In this document: piece by piece, positions 19,460 to 28,409 of the stretch
How the letters are laid out: the number at the start of each line of letters is the position of its first letter
Position numbering within the stretch: the first letter of the stretch is position 1
The notes under the pieces: generated by a model
The model's database searches: none
Seen by the model: the letters and a program-made list of their open reading frames with translations, nothing else
What the model was told of the DNA's origin: nothing
Assembly (NCBI RefSeq): GCF_029906345.1
Contig: NZ_JARYGY010000001.1
Location: forward strand, 718,851 to 782,850
Reading direction: 5' to 3'
Origin: Aquimarina mycalae
Lineage (GTDB): Bacteria > Bacteroidota > Bacteroidia > Flavobacteriales > Flavobacteriaceae
Length of the DNA stretch: 64,000 nucleotides
Position numbers and translations under genes: made by a program

Positions 19460-20239
19460 ATGGCAAAGAAAGAAGTTACTGTTGAGCAAAAATTAAGAGC
19501 ATTATATGATTTGCAATTAATTGACTCTAGAGTTGATGAGATCAGAAATGTACGTGGAGAACTTCCTTTAGAAGTTGAAGATCTTGAAGATGAAGTAGCC
19601 GGACTAAATAAAAGATTAGAAAAACTAAACGTTGATCTTGAAACTATCGATGAAAGTATCAAGACAAAGAAAAACCTAATCGAAGAAGCTAAATCCCTAA
19701 TTAAAAAATACGGAGAGCAGCAGAAAAATGTACGAAACAATCGTGAGTACAATTCTTTAAGTAAAGAAGTAGAATTTCAAGAATTAGAAATTCAACTTTC
19801 AGAAAAGCATATCAAAGAATTCAAAGCTCAGATTATTCAGAAAAATGAGATCATCGATCAAACTAAAGATCGTTTAACTGAAAGAAACAAGCACCTTACA
19901 CACAAGAAAGGTGAACTCGATGCTATTCTTGCAGAAACTGAAAAAGAAGAACAAGCTTTACTAGCTAAATCTGAAGATTTTCAAAACAACATTGAAGAGA
20001 GATTAGTTGCTGCGTACAAAAGAATAAGAAACAATGTGAAAAACGGATTAGCTGTAGTACCTATTGAACGTGGTGCTTCTGGAGGTTCTTTCTTTACAAT
20101 TCCGCCTCAGGTTCAGATGGAGATCGCTTCTCGTAAAAAAATCATCACTGATGAACATAGTGGTCGAATCTTAGTAGATCAAGCACTAGCACAAGAAGAA
20201 AAAGAAAAAATGGAAACAATGTTTTCTAAGTTGTCTTAA
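19460..20239 (+). CDS. Coiled-coil protein of the C4 zinc-ribbon family, zinc ligands lost
   Basis: A 259-residue protein. Residues about 5-175 form a long helical hairpin coiled coil. The C-terminal domain aligns with the C4 zinc ribbon of the family (IPPQ motif, SGRILVD), but where relatives carry CxxC pairs this one has GASGGSFF and TDEHSGR, with no cysteine in the domain. The fold may persist without zinc. It starts 3 bp after the NIF3 gene. Function of the family is not firmly known; roles with nucleic acid or envelope assembly have been proposed. Confidence 0.85.
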   Translation: MAKKEVTVEQKLRALYDLQLIDSRVDEIRNVRGELPLEVEDLEDEVAGLNKRLEKLNVDLETIDESIKTKKNLIEEAKSLIKKYGEQQKNVRNNREYNSLSKEVEFQELEIQLSEKHIKEFKAQIIQKNEIIDQTKDRLTERNKHLTHKKGELDAILAETEKEEQALLAKSEDFQNNIEERLVAAYKRIRNNVKNGLAVVPIERGASGGSFFTIPPQVQMEIASRKKIITDEHSGRILVDQALAQEEKEKMETMFSKLS

Positions 20240-20262
20240 ACCATTTTTTTATATAATATTAT

Positions 20263-20289
20263 AGCCTCGGAAATTTCCGAGGCTTTTTT
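20263..20289 (+). terminator. Terminator after the zinc-ribbon family gene
   Basis: A 22-bp perfect palindrome (20263-20284) rich in GC at its arms, followed by a T-run. Confidence 0.9.
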
Positions 20290-20306
20290 ATTTTAGATAA
20301 AAACAA

Positions 20307-21548
20307 ATGAATAGCATTCTCATCATTGGTAGTGTATGGCCTGAACCTAATTCTTCTGCTGCAGGAAGCAGAATGATGCAATTAATCCTATTATTTTTAT
20401 CTAAGAACTGGAAAGTCACTTTTGCCTGTACAGCCACAGAGAGCGATCATATGGAAGACATAGAATCGCTTGGGGTTACCACAGTCAATATCATTATCAA
20501 CAGCGCTACTTTTGATGATTTTATCTTACATCTTAAACCGAATATTGTAATATTTGATAGATTCATGACAGAAGAACAGTTTGGATGGAGAGTCTCCAAA
20601 CATCTTTCTAGCGCATTAACAATACTAAACACAGAAGATCTTCATTCTCTTCGTAAAACTAGACAAGAAGCTTTTAAATCAAATAAAACGTTCGATTACT
20701 CAGATTTAATTCAAAGCGACATTGCAAAAAGAGAAATTGCCAGTATTTATCGCTGCGATCTATCATTAATTATTTCAGATACCGAGATAAATCTATTAAA
20801 GAAACATTTTAACCTCCCAAAAGAACAACTATTCTACATCCCTTTTTTACTAGACCCTATTACTGTTGATACAAAAAAAAACTGGCCATCTTACCAGGAG
20901 AGAAATCATTTTATCACTATTGGAAATTTTCGTCATGAACCCAACTGGAATAGTGTTTTATACCTCAAGGAAACCATCTGGCCATTAATCAAAAAGCAAT
21001 TACCCGAAGTGGAACTTCATATATATGGAGCATATCCACCGCAAAAGGCAACACAACTCCATAATCCAAAACAGGGTTTCTATATTAAAGGATGGGCAAA
21101 AGATGCACAGCAAGTTATGAAACAGGCTCGAATATGCCTTGCCCCTCTTCGTTTTGGAGCAGGAATAAAAGGAAAATTAGTAGAAGCTATGCTTTGTGGA
21201 ACTCCAAGTATTACCACAAACATTGGTGCAGAAGGTATACTGGGAGAAGATTCTGATTGGAATGGCTTTATTACGGATCAACCAGAAGCATTTGCCAATG
21301 CATCTGTAAAACTATATAACAATCAAAATATCTGGCATCAAGCACAACAAAACGGAATTGAAATCATAAACACCCGATTTAAAAAAGAAAAATTCAGCAA
21401 TCAACTTATCAATCAAATAATAGATCTACAGAACTCTTTAAAAGAACATCGTTCCAAAAACTTTATTGGGTCAATGTTACAACATCACAGTCTTAAGAGC
21501 ACAGAATATATGTCGCGCTGGATAGAAGAGAAAAACAAAAGAAATTAA
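20307..21548 (+). CDS. Glycosyltransferase, GT-B type
   Basis: A 413-residue cytosolic glycosyltransferase-like protein. The N-terminal Rossmann half starts ILIIGSVWPEPNSSAAGSRM. The second half carries the donor-binding pattern of family 4-like enzymes: GNFRHEPNWNSV, HIYGAYPP, GWAKDAQQVM, LAPLRFGAGIKGKLVEAM and the acidic NIGAEGI. Acceptor and sugar are unknown, and no polysaccharide cluster is adjacent. It begins 17 bp after a strong terminator, so it must have its own promoter. Confidence 0.8.
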   Translation: MNSILIIGSVWPEPNSSAAGSRMMQLILLFLSKNWKVTFACTATESDHMEDIESLGVTTVNIIINSATFDDFILHLKPNIVIFDRFMTEEQFGWRVSKHLSSALTILNTEDLHSLRKTRQEAFKSNKTFDYSDLIQSDIAKREIASIYRCDLSLIISDTEINLLKKHFNLPKEQLFYIPFLLDPITVDTKKNWPSYQERNHFITIGNFRHEPNWNSVLYLKETIWPLIKKQLPEVELHIYGAYPPQKATQLHNPKQGFYIKGWAKDAQQVMKQARICLAPLRFGAGIKGKLVEAMLCGTPSITTNIGAEGILGEDSDWNGFITDQPEAFANASVKLYNNQNIWHQAQQNGIEIINTRFKKEKFSNQLINQIIDLQNSLKEHRSKNFIGSMLQHHSLKSTEYMSRWIEEKNKRN

Positions 21549-21620
21549 ACTCTATTAAAAACTATACCTAAGCTTAATGCATGCTTTAATTACAATAAAA
21601 AGATGAAGTATAGACAAACA

Positions 21621-21649
21621 AAAAAAGCCTCTTCACTAAATGAAGAAGC
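21621..21649 (-). terminator. rpsT terminator
   Basis: A 9-bp stem (21627-21635 with 21641-21649) with one G-U pair on the minus strand, then a T-run (minus strand) at 21626-21621. Confidence 0.8.
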
Positions 21650-21678
21650 TTATATACTTTAAAAAGAAACTCTTTTAA

Positions 21679-21927
21679 TTAAAGAGCCGCTACGTGCTTT
21701 GCTAATTTAGATTTTAGGTTAGCCGCTTTGTTATCATGAATGATATTACGCTTTGCCAATCTATCGATCATAGAAACTACAGAAGGAAACAAAGTTTCAG
21801 CTTCTTTCTTATCAGCTTCACGTAATTTCTTAATAGCATTACGTGTAGTTTTATGCTGATATTTATTTCTAAGACGCTTAGTCTCACTATTTCTAATTCT
21901 CTTTAATGCTGACTTATGATTTGCCAT
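21679..21927 (-). CDS. rpsT: 30S ribosomal protein S20
   Basis: An 82-residue very basic helical protein binding 16S rRNA. The N-terminus [22 protein letters not shown] and [10 protein letters not shown] are diagnostic. It lies 35 bp downstream of a tRNA-Glu gene on the same strand, so it may be transcribed from the tRNA promoter, and ends at its own terminator. Confidence 0.97.
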   Translation of the reverse strand: MANHKSALKRIRNSETKRLRNKYQHKTTRNAIKKLREADKKEAETLFPSVVSMIDRLAKRNIIHDNKAANLKSKLAKHVAAL

Positions 21928-21962
21928 CTTTTCTTTGTTAAATTTCTTTACTATAAAATTCG

Positions 21963-22034
21963 TAGCCCGTAGGGGAATCGAACCCCTCTTACCAGGATGA
22001 AAACCTGGCGTCCTAGCCGATAGACGAACGGGCC
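21963..22034 (-). tRNA. tRNA-Glu (anticodon TTC), copy 2
   Basis: A 72-nt cloverleaf on the minus strand. Acceptor GGCCCGT pairs with ACGGGCT (G1-U72 at the tip). The anticodon stem CCAGG/CCTGG encloses loop TTTTCAT with anticodon TTC, and the T arm is GGGGTTCGATTCCCC. CCA is not encoded. Its sequence is identical to the copy at 22103-22174. Confidence 0.96.
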
Positions 22035-22102
22035 ATTTTCCTTTTTAAAGGATTGCAAATTTATAGCTTTCACTCTAAACTTGCAATTAATTTTTTAATT
22101 TG

Positions 22103-22174
22103 TAGCCCGTAGGGGAATCGAACCCCTCTTACCAGGATGAAAACCTGGCGTCCTAGCCGATAGACGAACGGGCC
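22103..22174 (-). tRNA. tRNA-Glu (anticodon TTC), copy 1
   Basis: A 72-nt cloverleaf identical to the other copy 68 bp downstream. It is the promoter-proximal member of the tRNA-Glu/tRNA-Glu/rpsT unit. CCA is not encoded. Confidence 0.96.
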
Positions 22175-22199
22175 ATAGTTGTTTGTCTAATTGCGGATG

Positions 22200-22229
22200 C
22201 AAAAATACAACTATTTTTCAATGCCACAA
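22200..22229 (-). promoter_or_regulatory. tRNA-Glu promoter
   Basis: Minus-strand TTG (22229-22227), 19-nt spacer, then TATTTTTG (22207-22200). This is a full match to the Bacteroidota TTG/TANNTTTG promoter, about 25 bp before the first tRNA-Glu. Confidence 0.75.
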
Positions 22230-22254
22230 GTGTTATTTTATTTTTTTCTAAAAC

Positions 22255-23733
22255 TTAATACGCTTTAGCAAATAACACTCGTTCATTAGAGGGTTTTCCA
22301 GAATAAACACAGCTCCCTTTTTCTTCCTTCCCATCAAAAGGAATACAACGTATAGTAGCTTTAGTTAACTCTTTTATCTTCTGCTCGGTCTCAATAGTTC
22401 CGTCCCAATGTGCCGAAATAAATCCTCCTTTAGTTTCTAAAACTTCTTTAAATTCATCAAAATTCGAAACCTCTGTAATATGATTATCTCTATACTGAGT
22501 TGCTTTCTGGTGTAAGCTCTCTTGAATCTCTTTAAGTAATGATTCTATTGTATCGACAACCTCCTCTTTATTTACAAATTGTTTAGACAAGGTATCTCGA
22601 CGTGCAAGTTCTACTGTTCCTTTTTCAAGATCCTTAGGACCAATCGCAATTCGCAATGGAACTCCCTGCAACTCATATTGTGCAAACTTAGCTCCTGGTC
22701 GATGTGTATCACGGTTATCAAATTTTACAGAAATCCCTTTAGTTCGTAAATCCCGAACTATCTCATTAGCCACTTCAGAAATTTGTTCCAACTGTTCTTC
22801 TCCTTTATATATTGGAACAATCACTACCTGTATTGGCGCAAGATTAGGAGGTAATACCAAACCATTATCATCACTATGAGTCATAATTAAAGCCCCCATC
22901 AATCTAGTAGAAACACCCCAAGAAGTGGCCCACACGTGATCCAACTTCCCTTCTTTGGATGTAAATTTCACATCAAACGCCTTTGCAAAATTCTGTCCCA
23001 AGAAATGAGAAGTTCCAGCTTGTAATGCTTTTCCATCCTGCATTAACGCTTCTATACAATAAGTATCTTCTGCACCAGCAAAACGTTCACTTTCAGTTTT
23101 TCTTCCCTTAATAACAGGAATTGCCATAAAGTCTTCTACAAAATCAGCATACACATTATTCATCTGTTCTGTTTCAGCAATTGCTTCTTGTCTGGTTTCA
23201 TGAGCTGTATGACCTTCTTGCCATAAAAACTCTGCAGTTCTAAGAAATAATCGGGTTCTCATCTCCCATCTCACTACATTAGCCCATTGATTTATCAAAA
23301 TAGGCAAATCCCTATACGACTGAACCCATCCTTTATACGTGTTCCAAATAATCGCTTCAGATGTCGGACGTACAATCAATTCTTCTTCCAACTTGGCTTT
23401 TGGATCTACAATTAATTTCGAATCATCTTCTGGATCTGTTTTTAATCTATAATGAGTTACTACAGCACATTCTTTTGCAAATCCTTCAGCGTTTTTTTCT
23501 TCAGCTTCGAATAAACTTTTAGGAACAAAAAGAGGAAAATATGCGTTTTGATGTCCAGTTTCTTTAAACTTTCGATCTAATTCGGCTTGCATTTTCTCCC
23601 AAATCGCATACCCATAGGGTTTAATTACCATACACCCTCTTACCGCCGAATTCTCAGCTAAATCAGCCTTTACGACCAATTCATTATACCATTTCGAATA
23701 ATCTTCACTACGTTTTGTTAGATTTTTGCTCAT
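22255..23733 (-). CDS. proS: Prolyl-tRNA synthetase (archaeal/eukaryotic-like short form)
   Basis: Class II synthetase of 492 residues lacking the large insertion editing domain of the long bacterial type, so it is the short ProS form. Motif 2 reads [24 protein letters not shown], preceded by RPTSEAII. Motif 3 is near [11 protein letters not shown], and the anticodon-binding domain has PIYKG and [13 protein letters not shown]. The C-terminal zinc-domain remnant ends KAY. Divergent from the following lipoprotein gene. Confidence 0.95.
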   Translation of the reverse strand: MSKNLTKRSEDYSKWYNELVVKADLAENSAVRGCMVIKPYGYAIWEKMQAELDRKFKETGHQNAYFPLFVPKSLFEAEEKNAEGFAKECAVVTHYRLKTDPEDDSKLIVDPKAKLEEELIVRPTSEAIIWNTYKGWVQSYRDLPILINQWANVVRWEMRTRLFLRTAEFLWQEGHTAHETRQEAIAETEQMNNVYADFVEDFMAIPVIKGRKTESERFAGAEDTYCIEALMQDGKALQAGTSHFLGQNFAKAFDVKFTSKEGKLDHVWATSWGVSTRLMGALIMTHSDDNGLVLPPNLAPIQVVIVPIYKGEEQLEQISEVANEIVRDLRTKGISVKFDNRDTHRPGAKFAQYELQGVPLRIAIGPKDLEKGTVELARRDTLSKQFVNKEEVVDTIESLLKEIQESLHQKATQYRDNHITEVSNFDEFKEVLETKGGFISAHWDGTIETEQKIKELTKATIRCIPFDGKEEKGSCVYSGKPSNERVLFAKAY

Positions 23734-23797
23734 AACCTGCTATTTGGCACAAATGTTGTGACTTTGTTAAATAAAAAATAGTTAGCGCAAAACTAAC

Positions 23798-23805
23798 TAA
23801 ATTTG
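23798..23805 (+). promoter_or_regulatory. -7 box for the aromatic/RS-rich lipoprotein operon
   Basis: TAAATTTG matches TANNTTTG. A good AAGGAG ribosome site precedes the ATG at 23833. Confidence 0.65.
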
Positions 23806-23832
23806 TATTGTTCAACAATAAAATAAGGAGAT

Positions 23833-24882
23833 ATGCGACTTAAAAATTATTTTCAAAAAAATGGAGCTGTTGGAACCTTTCTTACAGCTTGTCTACTTAT
23901 GTTGACGTCTTGTGGTTCATATGAGTATGTATCTTATGATGATGGCATTTATGGTGAAGCGAGAAGCCAAAGAAATTATGAGCCAACACCTACCACTACT
24001 GAAGCAAAACCAAATTATTATTCAAATTATTTTTCTGAAAAATCTGCACAGATAGATAATGCATTAGAAGAAGATGCAATTTTTACTGATGTAGATTCTT
24101 ATTCAAGTGAAAATTATGATCCTGCAGATAGCACTGGTGTTGCTTTAAATTATGAAGGAGGACAGCCAACTTGGGGAAGTGATTACGACGAGGTATCTGT
24201 AAATATTTATAATACAGGTTGGAATAACTGGGGCTGGAATGCCTGGGGACCTGGATATGGATTGGGTTGGAATAATTGGGGTCCTGGATTCGGATGGGGC
24301 TGGAATAACTGGGGCTGGAATATTGGATGGAGAAACCCTTACTGGTATGGTGGTTATGGCGGTTTCTATTGCCCTCCATTCTATAACAACTTTTATTATG
24401 GTAATCCTTATTTTAGAAACAATCGTTACTACGCATACAATCGAGGTTATAGAAATGCCTATGCAGGTAATTACAGAACTCGTGGAGCCTACAACTCTTC
24501 GTACAGTATAAGATCGAGAAGCTCTGCTTTTTCTAATTCTAGATCCAGAAGTCGTTCTTACAACAACAGAAGTAATTATAATAACCGAAGAAGAGTCTCT
24601 GCAGACAACAACAGAAGAACCAGAACCTCTACATACTCCGACAGAACCAGATCTAGAAACAACGGTACTTACAACAGATCAAGATCAAATTCGTCTAGTA
24701 GAAGTGGAACGAGAACTTATAGTGGTTCTAGGTCTAGAAGCAGTTCTGGCACACGAAATTATTCTGGCTCAAGAAGCAGCAGCAGAAGCTCTGGCGCTAC
24801 AAGAAGTCGCAGCTCTAGTCGTAGCAGTGGCTCCAGAGGAGGCGGTAGATCTGGATCTAGAAGTCGCGGAGGAAGAGGTTAA
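23833..24882 (+). CDS. Lipoprotein with Trp/Gly-rich and Arg/Ser-rich low-complexity regions
   Basis: A 349-residue protein with a lipoprotein signal (LLMLTSC, Cys27). Residues about 130-185 are an aromatic repeat built on WNNWG/GWNNWGPG and NPYWYGG units. The C-terminal 150 residues are almost entirely Arg, Ser, Gly and Asn (RSRSYNN, SGSRSRSS, SSRSSG, ending GSRSRGGRG), hence disordered and strongly basic. No enzyme motif is seen. It is followed after 32 bp by a FadL-like barrel gene and probably co-transcribed. Likely surface-associated; function not assigned. Confidence 0.8.
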   Translation: MRLKNYFQKNGAVGTFLTACLLMLTSCGSYEYVSYDDGIYGEARSQRNYEPTPTTTEAKPNYYSNYFSEKSAQIDNALEEDAIFTDVDSYSSENYDPADSTGVALNYEGGQPTWGSDYDEVSVNIYNTGWNNWGWNAWGPGYGLGWNNWGPGFGWGWNNWGWNIGWRNPYWYGGYGGFYCPPFYNNFYYGNPYFRNNRYYAYNRGYRNAYAGNYRTRGAYNSSYSIRSRSSAFSNSRSRSRSYNNRSNYNNRRRVSADNNRRTRTSTYSDRTRSRNNGTYNRSRSNSSSRSGTRTYSGSRSRSSSGTRNYSGSRSSSRSSGATRSRSSSRSSGSRGGGRSGSRSRGGRG

Positions 24883-24914
24883 AATTCATTTTTAATTAAA
24901 GCATATAATTTAAT

Positions 24915-26426
24915 ATGAAAAAGATATTTTTATTCATAGGTGTATTATCTATGTCTTTTTTAAGCGCTCAGGATGTAACAGATGCGCTGAGATATTCACA
25001 GCAAGACATTTTAGGAACCGCCCGTTTTAGGGGAATGAGCGGAGCATTTGGAGCTCTAGGAGGCGATATGTCTGCAATACAGATAAACCCTGCTGGATCT
25101 GCTGTTTTTCTCAACTCATCAGGATCCGTTACACTTTCTTCATCGAATATAGAAAATGATGTTAGTTATTTTAATGGCACTCGCCTAACTTCTTCATCAA
25201 ATTTTAATTTTAATCAGGTAGGAGCGATTTTTGTGTACAATAACCGTAGCGAGTCTTCAGTACTTAATAAAGTGTCTTTAGGTATTGCTTATGACCAAAC
25301 TACAGATTATGCCGATGAGTTTTCAGCAGTAGGAAGAAGTAGCAATTCTATTGATAGTTTTTTCCTTGCAGAAGCGCAAGGCATCCCATTGGATTTACTT
25401 ACAGTAAGAGCTGGAGAAAGTATAGATGGATTATATAGCTTTCTTGGTGAAACCGAAGGATATGGAACTCAACAAGCATTTTTAGGCCACGAATCTTTTA
25501 TCATTGAAGCCAATGATCTTAACGATCCTAACAATACTGCATATTTTTCCAATGTAGCTCCTGGTTTCTTTGATCAAGATTATTACTATGAAAGTACAGG
25601 GTTGAATGGTAAATTTACAGTAAATGGCGGTGCGCAGATCCATAACAATTTTTATATAGGAGTAAATTTAAATTCGCATTTTATTAATTATGATCGAGTG
25701 ACAGATTTTTTTGAAGGAAATAATAATGCTGGAAGCAATATCAATGAAATAACTTTTATCAATCGCCTATCAACAGTTGGAGCTGGATTTTCTGCCCAAA
25801 TAGGAGGAATCTTTAAAGTATCTAACATGCTTAGATTAGGTGCCTCATTAGAATCACCGACTTGGTATTATATCGAAGAAGAAACTACTCAAAGATTAGA
25901 AACATTTAGTGATGCTGACGGAAGAGCATTAGTGAATCCAGATGTAGTTAATATATTTCCAGAATATCAACTACGTACACCAGCAAGAGCTACAGGTAGT
26001 ATTGCTGTCCTATTCGGAAAACGTGGATTAATCAGTTTAGACTATTCGTATAAGGATTACTCTTCTACCGAATTTGATTCAGATGAAGGCGCAAATTTCT
26101 CTAATCTTAACAGAGAAATAGAAAATACATTCCAAGGCGCTTCTACATTAAGAATAGGTGGAGAATTTAGGAATGGAAACTGGAGTTTTAGAGGTGGATA
26201 TAGTTATGAAGAAAGTCCTTATAAAAATGAGTTAATTCTAGGTGAAAAAACAGGTGTTTCGCTTGGAATAGGTTATAATTTTGGAAAAATTAAATTTGAT
26301 GTCGCTTATGATTATTCTGAGCAAGAACGCAATCAACAGTTTTTTCCTAACTCAGGATTTACCAATGCGGTTTCTATAGATAATTATAGAGATAACCTTA
26401 CCTTTACTTTAGCATTAAACTTATAA
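24915..26426 (+). CDS. Outer-membrane protein, OmpP1/FadL/TodX-like
   Basis: A 503-residue barrel with signal peptide ending FLSAQ (residue 19). The N-terminal region YSQQDILGTARFRGMSGA followed by FGALGGDMSAIQINPAG is the conserved start of this Bacteroidota outer-membrane family. The rest alternates amphipathic strands ending TFTLALNL. Family members transport hydrophobic compounds; the substrate here is unknown. It is the second gene of a unit with the RS-rich lipoprotein and ends at a terminator. Confidence 0.85.
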   Translation: MKKIFLFIGVLSMSFLSAQDVTDALRYSQQDILGTARFRGMSGAFGALGGDMSAIQINPAGSAVFLNSSGSVTLSSSNIENDVSYFNGTRLTSSSNFNFNQVGAIFVYNNRSESSVLNKVSLGIAYDQTTDYADEFSAVGRSSNSIDSFFLAEAQGIPLDLLTVRAGESIDGLYSFLGETEGYGTQQAFLGHESFIIEANDLNDPNNTAYFSNVAPGFFDQDYYYESTGLNGKFTVNGGAQIHNNFYIGVNLNSHFINYDRVTDFFEGNNNAGSNINEITFINRLSTVGAGFSAQIGGIFKVSNMLRLGASLESPTWYYIEEETTQRLETFSDADGRALVNPDVVNIFPEYQLRTPARATGSIAVLFGKRGLISLDYSYKDYSSTEFDSDEGANFSNLNREIENTFQGASTLRIGGEFRNGNWSFRGGYSYEESPYKNELILGEKTGVSLGIGYNFGKIKFDVAYDYSEQERNQQFFPNSGFTNAVSIDNYRDNLTFTLALNL

Positions 26427-26450
26427 TTGTAAAGGAGTATTACTAAAATG

Positions 26451-26484
26451 AAAAAGGAGTTGAAAATCTAATCAACTCCTTTTT
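26451..26484. terminator. Terminator after the OmpP1/FadL-like gene
   Basis: A 13-bp perfect stem (26451-26463 with 26472-26484) with an 8-base loop and A/T flanks, between convergent genes. Confidence 0.88.
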
Positions 26485-26500
26485 CATTTCGTTTCATTTT

Positions 26501-28033
26501 TTAACGTATCAGAGAAAAGCTCCCTGCAAAAACTCTTCTGCTCCTATTGGGATCTCGATCCGCCTGTTCATTAAATTCGACCCTAAACCAATACTGAGAA
26601 GAAGGCATTAAATTTCCATTATACGTTCCATCCCATCCAGCTCCAGTTGGGTTAAGCTGTTTTAGTAATTTCCCATGTCGATCAAATATATATATCAAAG
26701 CAGGTGTTGGCTGATCTTCTGGGTTAATTAAATTCCAAGTCTCATGAAAACCATCCCCATTAGGTGTGAAATATTTAGGATATCCAAGAATCATAATACT
26801 TACAGATGTCACTTCATTATCAGGACAATTAACGTATCTCGCAACAATTTGATAATCTCCAGGAGGAATATTTTCAAATATTGGAGAAGACTGAAACGCT
26901 CTATATTCTACAAAAATACCATCCATATCCACATCACGATCCAATCGATATTCAAAATCTGTAAATCCTTCTGCTTCTACAATTGGATCCGTAGTCACTT
27001 CTGCGGTAAGCGTGTAACCTCCATTAAAAGATGCTTCGGCAATCGTATAACCTACTTGAAAACTAATTTGAGAAACATCCAAAACTGAAACTTGATCAGG
27101 AGAATCAGGAACCTCAACACCATTAACATCAAAACCTCTTAGCCTATATATACCATTAGAATTTACCTGATCATAAAATGGAAAAACCGCACCAGGAATA
27201 TCTACAAAATTTGTATCACCCAAATCTGCTCTTGACCATTGAAAAGTTTCTGCAGCAGGAACTGCAGGTGGTCCTGTACTTGCAGGAAACCTACCTTCTA
27301 CTGTTATAGGAAATTCTCCGCAAGTAGCTATTCTATCCTGTGGGATACCTGGTTCTAAGACACTGCAATCAGTAGTTCCAGCATTTTCTTCACCCAGATT
27401 GGTTTGCTCTAGTTGTATCACTCCAGCTTCATCCGCAAAATTGGTTATCAATACTATATAAAACTCCCCAGTTTGTGCATTCGGTATTGTAAAAGTTTCT
27501 ATAAAATTATCATCCGATGTTCTGGCATAGCTACAATCTACTATATTGGTATTATCCTCATTATCAATATAAAAATCAGGCTCATCCACATTATTAGCGC
27601 ATTCCGCAGGACGAATATTATCCCCATCACCATTACGATCACAACCTCTGGACAACTGATCTTCACAATCAATAATAAAAGAAGTTTGAAAAGGTCCCCA
27701 AGCAATAAAATCCACATCTAATTGCCTTTCATTACGATCCAATCTATTATCCCCATCTTCATCCATCCATTGACGAATATCAAAAACTAATTCACCAGGT
27801 TCGTCAATTAGAAGAAAATACCAAGAAGGATTTGGAGTTGTATTTAAACACCCTACTTCTCCTAAACCATCAATATCACCAGTTGTATTAGGAAAAGTAA
27901 GCTCTAAAGAGGCGTCAGAACAAAATGGCTGTACATTTCTACATGCCACATCAAAGTCCTGAGCGATTATCGGAGCACTCCCAAAGAAAAGAAGTACAAA
28001 AAATAACGAAATTTGAGGTAGTAATTTAGTCAT
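26501..28033 (-). CDS. Secreted protein with T9SS type B (CHU_C) sorting domain
   Basis: A 510-residue protein with a signal peptide ending IIAQ. The C-terminal 90 residues form the gliding-motility-associated sorting domain: YPKYFTPNGDGFHETW, IYIFDRHGKLLKQL, GWDGTYNGNLMPSSQYWF. It should therefore be exported by the type IX system. The body holds Asp-rich segments (WMDEDGDNRLDRNE) and Ig-like regions, with no enzyme motif. Probably a surface or secreted adhesin-like protein. Confidence 0.88.
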   Translation of the reverse strand: MTKLLPQISLFFVLLFFGSAPIIAQDFDVACRNVQPFCSDASLELTFPNTTGDIDGLGEVGCLNTTPNPSWYFLLIDEPGELVFDIRQWMDEDGDNRLDRNERQLDVDFIAWGPFQTSFIIDCEDQLSRGCDRNGDGDNIRPAECANNVDEPDFYIDNEDNTNIVDCSYARTSDDNFIETFTIPNAQTGEFYIVLITNFADEAGVIQLEQTNLGEENAGTTDCSVLEPGIPQDRIATCGEFPITVEGRFPASTGPPAVPAAETFQWSRADLGDTNFVDIPGAVFPFYDQVNSNGIYRLRGFDVNGVEVPDSPDQVSVLDVSQISFQVGYTIAEASFNGGYTLTAEVTTDPIVEAEGFTDFEYRLDRDVDMDGIFVEYRAFQSSPIFENIPPGDYQIVARYVNCPDNEVTSVSIMILGYPKYFTPNGDGFHETWNLINPEDQPTPALIYIFDRHGKLLKQLNPTGAGWDGTYNGNLMPSSQYWFRVEFNEQADRDPNRSRRVFAGSFSLIR

Positions 28034-28409
28034 GTTTTATATAACGTAGGTTAGTCCGTTTTCTTGTATAGATTCTAAATTTACTAATTTAAAAAATATA
28101 GAACCACACTAAGATTAGTTTTATTTATAATTGTTAACATAGCTTTCACTAAGTAAAAAGACAAAATCGTATCTTTGCAGCCCGTTTGTAGTTGATTTTA
28201 TGTGAATTCAGGAAATCTAATGATTTTAGGAGCATATTTTCAAGTTATACAATGTGGGAAAATTAAAAAAAGAATTAATTGAAATTGTTCCTTTTACCGT
28301 AACTATTTCAAATGTAGAGAGAGCGTACACGTAATGAATGCAGTATCGTATATACTGTGGTTTAATTTTATAATTCTTTTGTATTTTATAATTACAAAAT
28401 TTTAAACTT
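28034..28409. other. Intergenic region and long folE leader
   Basis: No gene-sized frame is convincing. A TATCTTTG box lies at 28170-28177, giving folE a leader of roughly 225 nt if used. The leader contains inverted repeats (TTGAAAT...ATTTCAA around 28278-28310; CAGTAT...ATACTG around 28340) and a 26-codon GTG-started frame at 28254. Confidence 0.5.
28170..28177 (+). promoter_or_regulatory. Candidate folE -7 box
   Basis: TATCTTTG fits TANNTTTG, but no TTG is found at the expected upstream spacing, and the box is about 230 bp from the start codon. Confidence 0.45.

Noticed and set aside
21963-22174. Possible tandem duplication or mobile element around the two identical tRNA-Glu genes
   Set aside because: Identity stops at the tRNA ends; flanks differ, so this is ordinary tRNA gene repetition.
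26744-27721. Two plus-strand frames of 102-114 residues antisense to the T9SS-sorted protein
   Set aside because: Arg/Ile/Tyr-rich composition and full overlap with a well-supported gene mark them as shadows.
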